Positions 52,501 through 62,500 of a stretch of 64,000 bases of DNA are shown here, piece after piece (position 1 is the first letter of the stretch; the number at the start of each line of letters is the position of its first letter). This stretch comes from Holacanthus passer (taxonomy: Eukaryota; Chordata; Actinopteri; Pomacanthidae): contig JAFREQ010000026.1 in assembly GCA_025331565.1 (NCBI GenBank), positions 2,790,001-2,854,000 of the forward strand, given 5' to 3'. Made by a program: the position numbers and the translations under genes. Under the pieces are notes generated by a model. It was not told the origin of the DNA. It made no database searches and worked only from the letters and a program-made list of their open reading frames with translations.

Positions 52501-55500
52501 CAGGGTGACTGAAGCCCCGTCCACCACTGTGACAGGTACAACAGCATGGACGACCAAAGCTGTGAGCTCTACTACCAGCCCGTTCTGGACCAGCACGTCC
52601 AGGACCAGCAGCACTCCCTTTGCCATCACAGCTCTGTTCTGGCTCACCTCCTCCACCAAGCCCACCGACCTCCTGCAGCCGCTCTTCACCACCACAGCCA
52701 CGACCCCACAGCCATCTACAACTGCAGCACCGACCACAAGCTCCATTGAAGGTCCAACCACCATCACTCCTCCTCCTGTTGTCATACACCCAACCAAAGA
52801 AACCACAGAGGTGACAACACATTCAGCAGCAGTTACTCCGATTGTAACTTCTTCTAGTCCAAGTCCTGCTCCAGTCTCAGAGACGTCTGTAGTTACAGAC
52901 AGGACTACTTCACCCAGTACAGCTGCTACCCAATACAGAGAAACCAGCACAAAACCTGTAACAGAGGAGCACCTTTTCCCAACAACAACTACACCCATCC
53001 CTCCTGGTTTACCCAGCACAGCTTCCACAACCTCTTCACCTCTCCCGACTCCACCTCCTGTCAAAACGGAAACTTTATCTTTGCCCACAGTCACTTCAGC
53101 TAAAACCACAGAATCAGTCACACCAGTTGCACCTTTCACCACCAGTAAAACAACACCATATGTAAGTCCAGAGACAACATCACCACCTGTTACCACAGAG
53201 AAGATTCTGCACATTGCTCCTACTGAAAGGACAACTTCTACAACAACCGCTCCTGAGTTACCAACGTCAGCTGCAATCCATGTTCCACTGACTACAACCA
53301 TACCTCCTGCTCCTACCTCAACTACTACAGACTGGAGAACAACAACAAAGAAAGTGACCATACTTGAATCCACTGTGTCTGAAGTACCTGTAGCTACCAC
53401 AACAACATCTGCACCTCTGCCTCCGAAGATTACAGACACCACAACTTCTCCTGTGTCCGCCTCCACAACTTATTCTGAGAGAACCTCCTGGTCGGCTGCC
53501 ATCCCAACAACAGAGAAAACCACTCTGACCACATCTTCAAGACCTCCAGAGATTCCAGAAACCCCCACCATGTCCACAGGTCCTCCTGTCACAACTAAAC
53601 CAGTGGTTTCAACAGCTTCTCATACAGAAACCACCACTGTACCACCTTTACCAACAACAGAGAGCTCCACCCATCCTGCAACTACCATACGGACCTCTGA
53701 GCCATGGCGCCCCCCCCACCGGGAGACCTCCTCCACCCTGATCTACAGTCCCACAGTGAAGACCACACCAGAGGCCACTTCTGAAACTGTCGTCCATGTA
53801 GTCACTTCCACTAAAACTACTGAAGTGCCTCGCCTTCCCAAAACATCAAAGCCAGTTGTCACGTCTTCTACATCAGCTGCTGTCACAACCACTACTGCCA
53901 AAACTACAACATCTCCTGAAATCTCAACTGCAGAAATTGCAGCCACCACAACCAGGAAACTGGTTACACCCCCACCTTCACCTGCACCTGGAATTGTTGA
54001 GACACCTCTCACCACGATCTCCACAAGAGCCCCACCAGGTGTTGTTACCACCACTCTCAGACCCGTCGTTGTGCAGCCAATTACAGAGACAACACACCCA
54101 GTGACTGGCAGAGTGGAGGTGTCAACAAGAGCTACAACCACGCCACCTCCGTCTTGGTCTCTGCTGCACACGACTACTTCCACCACACCTCAAAGGTCAA
54201 CGACTTTCCCGGACAGAGTCACCACCCGGCTGGTGTCCACTGCAAGAGCTACACCTGCTACAACAACTACAACCATCACACGGACGACCACCATCAGAAC
54301 GACACCCAGAGTTCCTGTGACCACGAGAGTTACCCCCAGAGTCACATCGACTCCAAGGTCAACCATCAGGCCAATCACTGCAAGGGTTACAATGGCAACA
54401 AGACCCCCAGCAGTAACCACCAGATCAACCACTCTTGGCCCACCGACTGTCACACCAAGTCCTGTCACAACAACCATGTCAGGAGTGCCAACTACAACCG
54501 TCGCAACATCTGCAGAGTCAGTCACTACAGCGAGCACTACCGAACGTACCGGCACAACTGCAGCAGCAGTTCCTCACCGGACCACCACCATAACAGCTTC
54601 AGTGCCTGTTCCTACTCTAACAACAGTCATGACATCTACAACTGTCCCCACAACGACCTCCAGAGAGTCAACCACTGAGAAAACCCTGACAACCAAAGAG
54701 ACTGACGTGTCACCATCCACATCTCAACCAATGACGCCTCCACTGGATACACTGATCTCCACCCAGAAGCCTGGTGTTCCCACCGCTGCTACGACTTCAC
54801 TCCCAGCAGCCACCTCAGTCCAAACTACTGAGCACAAAATCGATCACGCCAGTCCAGGTGCAACAACACCTCCTGCACCGGCATCGCCTTACACACCTTT
54901 GGAAACGACCAGACACACAGCAGAGGGGACGATGTCTGTGGCTGTATCACCTACAAGGATGTGCACTGTGGGTTCAGTTCTTATACCTTCATTTCAGTGC
55001 TAGGACAAGTTTCATAATGACTTTATTTTCAATTGCTATGTTTTCTGTCCTTTAACATTAATTCTGAGTGATTTATATTTATCTGTGTACCTGCTTTTTC
55101 CAGAGAATATCAATATCCATCTTCACAATTGAGCCTTTTAATCACATGATAATAAGTGGTTGAATATATAGAGAGCATCGTAACTGACCATTTAGTAGTA
55201 AAGGAAACTGAGTAAACCCAGAGTTCAGAATATTTGTGTCCTCTAGGTCTAGAATGAATCTTCACACTCATTAAAGAGTGTATTTCTATATTGAGTTCTT
55301 AAGACACGCTAGTTTTCTTTCCTGCTTACAAATATCTCTGCTTGATGTTTTGTTGTGTGACTTCCGGATTTTCAGTTTTTAATTTGTTTCTGTCCAGCCT
55401 CCCTATGCCGAGATCGTCGATGAGTGCACAAAGTACATCTGCGTCAACAACCAGCTCGTCCTGTTCAATAAATCCCAGAGCTGCCCCTTCACCCCTGACC

Positions 55501-58500
55501 CTCCGAACTGCGGCCTGCTTGGCTTTGCCATACTGGTCAATGGAGACAAGTGCTGTCCTCAGTGGGACTGTCCATGTGAGGAAAACAAACACACATAAAA
55601 ACTACACTATGTTTCATTTTTGAATTTATAATCTTGGGTCACAGAAAATCAAAGAAAACACACTTTCAGTTTCAGACTCCGCCCAAAGCTCTGCCTCTGT
55701 AAATCTGACTGGACTGAATGAGGATGACTGGCTCTTGTTTTAAATTTATACAAACCAGAGATCAGATACGAAGCTGTGGCAGATCTTTGTCTTTAGCTGG
55801 TTTCAGCTTTTCATTGTCGTCTCTCCAGGTCGCTGCTCGATGTTCCCAGATCTGAATGTGATCACATTTGATGGGAATAGTGTTGCCATCTACAAAGCCG
55901 CCTCATACATCGTGACCCAGCTGCCCAATGAGACCGTCAGTGTCCTGGTTCAGGAGTGTCCTGCTGACTCTGAGTCACCAGTAAGTCAATCACACTTCTC
56001 TTAGAGAGAACAGAAGTCACTAATTTGTTATTGATTTTGACCTGATTTTCTTCCTCTTTCCAAAGCTTCTCTGGAATTTCACCAATCTGTGTTTGGTGGC
56101 GCTCAACATCACCCACAACTCCAACCACATCATCATCAACAGGCTGCAGAGGAGGGTAGGACGAACTCTCTATTCATCCTGATATTGACTTTGATCCTGA
56201 TATTCACTTCAGCAGATTAAAGCTCAAAACTAATTTCTAACACTAATAAAATCTTTGGATAACGTGCACTTTTCTTTTTCTGTCAGCTCTACGTGAACTC
56301 GCGGTACGCCAAGCCTCGATTCAAGAAGTTCGGCTTCGAGGTCTACGACACAGGCAACATGTACCTGATCCGCAGCCCAGCTGGTCTCAAGTTGCAGTGG
56401 TATCACAGCACCGGCATGATGGTGATTGAGACCGACAGCTACAACAACAAGCTTCCCACCATGGGCCTCTGTGGTGAGAACAGTCTGCAGTGGTTACTCC
56501 ACATACAAATGTCATTGTTTTGATAATATGATATTATTTGCAAATTTTGTCAGTTATATGAAAGATAAACATTTCCTCTTTAGGGGCAAAAGCCATTTCC
56601 ATCATTTCTTTAAGAAGCCAAATGATCAGCAGTACAGATGTTTGTAATTGGTTCAAAAAGATCAGGGAGAACTGGAATATGGACACAAGGGTCGACCAAA
56701 GTGATGCTGATAGATTTGCATCAGGATGCTGGATGCAACTGCACATGGCAGCAAGATCCATTTATCACATTCAGGGATACTCATTTATGACTGAAACCTC
56801 TCACACCCACCTCAGGTTTCTGTGATGGAGACGTAACAAACGACCTGACTTTAGCCAACGGCACCACGCTAGGTGTAAGTGAGGATCCGGCTATTTTCAT
56901 CGACAGCTGGCAGGTTCCCAACACCACCAGCTACATCAGCCACAGTCGCCGCCGCGAGCTCAACTGCTCCACAAGCGACTGCTCCACCTGCCTGGCCATG
57001 CTGGAGAACCAGGCCTTCGCCCCCTGCCACGCCTTTGTACGTTAACACATCTGTGAACTCGTTTCCAGGTTCCTCTCTTCACACAGGAGCCAGTAGATTA
57101 GTAGTTTCTTAGCCTGGCAATGAACTAAACCCAGATTCTGTTTGATAAGATGACAAAAAATTTCATGACATCTGGATTTCTGAAGGGCCAGTGATGAAGA
57201 ACTTACTTACTATTACTTCTAATCAGTAGCTTTTAATAAAATATATTTGATTCTTTGTTTCCAGGTCCCACCGAGCACTTTCTGTGAGGTTTGGGTTCGA
57301 GACGCAGAGTACGTCAACAACCAGTGTGTGGCGCTGGCTGCCTACGTGGCTTCCTGCCACAAATTCAACATCTGCATTGAGTGGAGGAGTCCAGATTACT
57401 GCCGTAAGATTTCTGTCTGCCGTTAAAACATTCAAAGGTCTTTAAGGTCCAATGTCTAAAGTGAAGTAATGTGTCACTAATAATGTAATGTGGCGCTGAC
57501 GTGTCTGTGTCTCCTCCTGCAGCCTTCATGTGTCCTGACACTCTGAGGTATCAGGCCTGTCTGCCGGCCTGCACCTCTCAGTCCTGCCCCAACCACGACT
57601 TCGACTCCGACCCGGACCAGTGTTCAGGCCTGACCGAGGGCTGCGTGTGTCCTGAGGGAACGCTGCTCCACCGGCCGTACTCCGCCCTCTGCATCTCACC
57701 TGAGAAGTGCGGTAAGACCGAGTTTAACTGTCACAGAGCAGGAGGCCTGAACTGAAGGTCACATTGTGGGACATCGTAAAGTGTCATGAGGTCATTTTAA
57801 GGAACCTGAAATATACATGCCAGGTCTGCTTGTCTGTGTGTGTGTGTCTGCAGCCTGCACCGACAGCTCCGGCGTTCCTCGTGCTCACGGCGAGGTGTGG
57901 AAAGCCTCGAAGGACGCCTGCTGCATGTACCGCTGTGACAACGACACCATCGTCCCTGTGGAGTACAACTGCTCCAACGTGGCGGCGCCGGTGTGCCGTC
58001 GAGCCGGGGAGGTGATCATCAGCCTCGCCGACGACACCAGCTGCTGCCCGCAGAAAATCTGTGGTGAGGGTTCAAGCCTGACTGTTCAAATTTGATGCTC
58101 AGTACCGTTAAAGTTATAAACCAAAAAGAAAATGTGAGAAATGTGATGATGTGGTTTGTGTCTGTGCAGTGTGTAACCAGAGCCTGTGTGACCTGCTGCC
58201 TCCGGAGTGTAAATACGGGGAGAAGCTGGTGTCGTACTACAGACAAGACTCCTGCTGTCCGGACTACGTGTGTGGTGAGTGACACAGATACCGACACAGA
58301 TGTTTTGTGTCTTTTTGCCACCAGTGGACTTAAAATGGTTAAAGAATTTGCATGCCAGCATCTCTAAAGCTCACTAAATAACACTTTATATCTTGGGTGT
58401 TTAAAATGCACAAAACCTACAACCCTGATTCCAAAAGTTGGGCCACTGCATAAAACATAAATAAACAGAATTCAGTCATTTGCAAACAAACTGTGTTTCC

Positions 58501-59011
58501 TGACAACAGTTTTCTGAAGTTGTTCCTGAGTCCATGTATTAATCTCCTTTCTACAATCCCGTGTTCTCAAAGTGTTGAACCTCTCTCCATCCTCGCTTGT
58601 GAACGACTGAGTCTTTCCAGGATGAACCTTTCATACCCAATCATGATACTATCACCTGTTACCAATGAACCTGTTTACCTGTGGAAGGATCCAAACAGGT
58701 GTTTTTGGATCAGTCCACAACTTTCACAGTCTTTTGTTGCTCCTGTCCCAACTTGTTTGAAACATGTTGCTGCCATCAAATTCAGATTAAGCAGATATTT
58801 ACAAAAATCAATGAAGTTGATGAGGTCCACTTTTTTGGAATCAGGGTTGTACCGTTGGCCAGAACCAGTCTAGCTGTTCCTCACTGTTTACAGTCTTTAA
58901 GCTAAGCTAACCCTGGCTGTAGCTTCATATTCAATGTACAGAAACGTACATCATTTATGTTTCAACAAGAAAGCAAATAAATATGGAAAATGTGGAACTA
59001 TTCCTTTAATG

Positions 59012-59047
<36 letters not shown>

Positions 59048-59476
59048 AGAGTGTGATCCTGATCTCTGTGAGTCCGACGTTCCCTCCTGCAGAGACGACC
59101 AGACTCTCATCGCCACCAGAGCCGACGGCAGCTGCTGTCTCGCTCACATCTGCAGTCAGTTGAAAAACTAACTAAATGAACTTTTCTGTGTATCGTTCAA
59201 CCATCAATGAATCATCAGCAGGTTAATTTAAAGGCGTCGGTGTGATGAATGAAGTGTGTGTGTTTCCTGCAGTGTGTTCTTCCTGTCCGGAGTCGCCTCC
59301 TCTCTGTCTGGACGGCGAGGTGCTGACGGTGGACGGGAACACGACGGACCGCTGCTGCCCGGCCTACCACTGTGGTCAGAGGACACACACGTTCATTCAT
59401 TTCCATTTTTTTGTTTTTACAGTCGAATGGATATGTGGAGATTTGAAAAATGAAACTTTAGCCTGCTATGTTTCTG

Positions 59477-59515
<39 letters not shown>

Positions 59516-62500
59516 GTGTGTGAGCCCTACAGGTGTCCTCAGCTCAGTTGTCCCGTCGGGATGTCGGTGGTGTCTGTGTCCAGTCCAGGTCGCTGCTGTC
59601 CCAACCAAACCTGTGGTATGACTCATTAAACCATCTACAACAGGAAAACGTTTCAATTCAAAGGCAAAACTAAATCAGTCTGAGATTCAGATCCAGTTTA
59701 GCATTAAAATAAGAAAAGATGTCTTCGGCTTTTTGCAGCCTGAATTCACGCTGAACTAGTTTATGACGACATTTGAAATGATTGAAACATCTGAAATGTG
59801 AAGATGATTTGTTTTTCTTTCCAGAGTGTTCCTGTGAAAAGATCGCCTCCCCAAAATGTGGCCTGGTACGTTTGGACTTTTAATAATTGGTCTGTTTGGA
59901 TGTCTGATGATGTAATGATGATCCATGTTGCATGTTCTCTAAACGTGTCCTGTGTTTTCTCTGTATTGTCTGTGTGTAATCGACGTGACTCTGGTTCGGT
60001 TCTCCTCGTCTCCGGCAGGGTGAGGCCGCCCAGCTGGACCGGGCCTTCCTGTCCGACCCACAGAACCAGTGTGCCTGCAAGAGATACAAGTGTGGTGAGT
60101 CCTGCTGCTTCAAGTTCAACATGGAGAAACATGGAGATACAATAATCAAGTCTGGAAGATACAGATGCGTGAATTAAGGTTTCAACATCATGTGATGATA
60201 GAACAATATTATCAATATGAAAAAATGCTGCCTTCAAAAATCACTCCAAGTTTTTTGATGATTGAGCTTTTCAACAAACAAACGCAAAACTTTTAGTTGA
60301 ACAGCATATTGATTGAATTTTGCCAGTTTCCAGAAACTTCTACACTGTGACCTCTGACCTCTGTGTGTGTGTTCAGTGCGCGAGGCGGTGTGCGTGTTCG
60401 GCGAGCGAGGCGTGCTGCGGCCGGGTCAGACGCTGGTGGAGCACGACGACGACGGCTTGTGTCACAGCAGACAGTGCAGCCGCAGCCTCGACCCGGCGAG
60501 CGGCTTCCACCTGCTCCGCACCAGCAGCATCAACTGCTCCGCCCACTGCCAACCAGTAAGACCACAGCACACACCAGTTCACACAGACAGGTCAAACTGG
60601 ACGGCTTCTCCTCTTCCTGTCCTAGTCTTCATCTTGATCCTGAGCTGATTCCTCCTCTTCTTCTTTTTCTTTTAAAAGTATCTTACCATTAGGACATTTC
60701 TACAGAAACAAACACACACATATCAACATAAACATCTTTTCTTCTTTTCTTGCTGAAAGAAGTCTGTCTTTTTCTAATCTAAATTTCTTTCATTGTTTCA
60801 CTAAACTAATCTTGACTGTTTGTGTGTTTCAGAATCAGATCTACATCCCTCCGAAGGACCAGTCAACGTGCTGCGGTGTTTGTAAGAATATTTCCTGCCT
60901 CTACGAACATGAGAACGGGTCAACTGTTCTCTATAAGGTAGGAACTTGGCTTATTAGACCTTAATCATACAGCCCAGATGGGACGCTGTGTAAAACATGA
61001 ATAAAGCAGAATGTGATGATTTGATAATCCTTTTTGACACATACTCAATTAAACACTGATTGAAAATAGATTTTTGTAAATATCTGCTTATTCTGAATTT
61101 GATGCAGCAACATGTTTCTAACAAGTTGGACAGGAGCAACAAAAGACAGTGAAAGTTGTGGACTGATCCAAAAACACCTGTTTGGATCCTTCCACAGGTA
61201 AACAGGTTCATTGGTAACAGGTGATAGGATCATGATTGGGTATGAAAGGTTCATCCTGGAAAGACTCAGTCGTTCACAAGTGAGGATGGAGAGGTTCAAC
61301 ACTTTGAGAACACAGGATTGTAGAAAGGAGATTAATACATGGACTCAGGAACAACTTCAGAAAACTGTTGTCAGGAAACAGTTTGTTTGCAAAGGTTATG
61401 CAATTATTTATGTTCTACACAGTGTTTGCTCTTTTTGGAATCTGGGTTGCATATTAACTTTAATGTCTCATATAAACTGTAGTTTCAACTCAGCTACTGT
61501 ATCAAAGTGAGTCTGGTGCAAAGTACATTTTAATGTCATTCAAGAAATTAGTTGGAGAAAAGAGCTCCTGTAGTTCAGCAGTTGATGATGAAGCTGCCGG
61601 TGTGTTTTCAGCCGGGGAAGTCCTGGGTGTCAAACTGCATGAAGTTCGACTGCACAGACACTCTGTCCGGACCCACGCTCATCTCCTACTCCTTCAGCTG
61701 CCCCCCATTCAACGAGACAGAGTGTATGAAGGTCAGCATGCTGCAGCACACACACACACACACACACAAACACACACTTTCACAACGAGACAGATACACA
61801 CATGCATATGTACAGATTCAGATTCACACATCTCATTGAATTAACTCTTAATGATCAAATAAAATGACTTTTAAATCATTGTTCTCTTCCACGGTTTGAT
61901 GGATACTAACTAATTTTATACATGGCAGTAAATAACAGTGAGGTGTTTTATGCTGTATGATCATGTTGTTGCTTAATGTTGTCATTATATAGACAATGTA
62001 AAAATGAATATACATCTAAAAAATGTGTTTATTAAAACTGTTTTCCTGCAGGTTTTATATAAAATGCTGCAGGTTGGTTGGATCATCCTAAAGTTGTTCT
62101 ACATGTTATTGAACTGGATTTTTTTTATTCACCTCGAATACAATAATTTAAAAACACTTTTCAGAGGGAGAAACGGTTTTAATATAATATTAAATATTTT
62201 AATACATTATGTGCTTCATATGACCATTCATTTGTTTTATGGTGGTCTAAATCTGTGGTTCTCAAAGTTCTAGAGATGAAAGAACATGATTCATGAAGGA
62301 ACATTAATATGAGTCTGCTCTGATCATTGCAAGCGATCGTGATTCAGGTCTGCAAGATTTAGTCAAACAGAGCAACATGAAGAAGAGAGAAGAAGAAAAG
62401 ATGTTATGTCCTAGGCCTATTTTTCTCTATCAATATAGCAACAAAGAATTGTGTCTTTCTTGGCACCATTTGGAATTTAAACTTGTATTTTTAACTTGTA

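Noticed and set aside
52192..53466. Long minus-strand open frame (424 codons) opposite the mucin exon
   Set aside because: It arises because Thr/Pro codons (ACN, CCN) read as Val/Gly-rich codons on the other strand. It has no start context, splice sites or family resemblance.
54154..54678. Second plus-strand frame of 174 codons (His/Ser/Asn-rich) in the mucin exon
   Set aside because: A shadow of the repetitive coding sequence in another frame. The phase-consistent otogelin frame spans the same bases.
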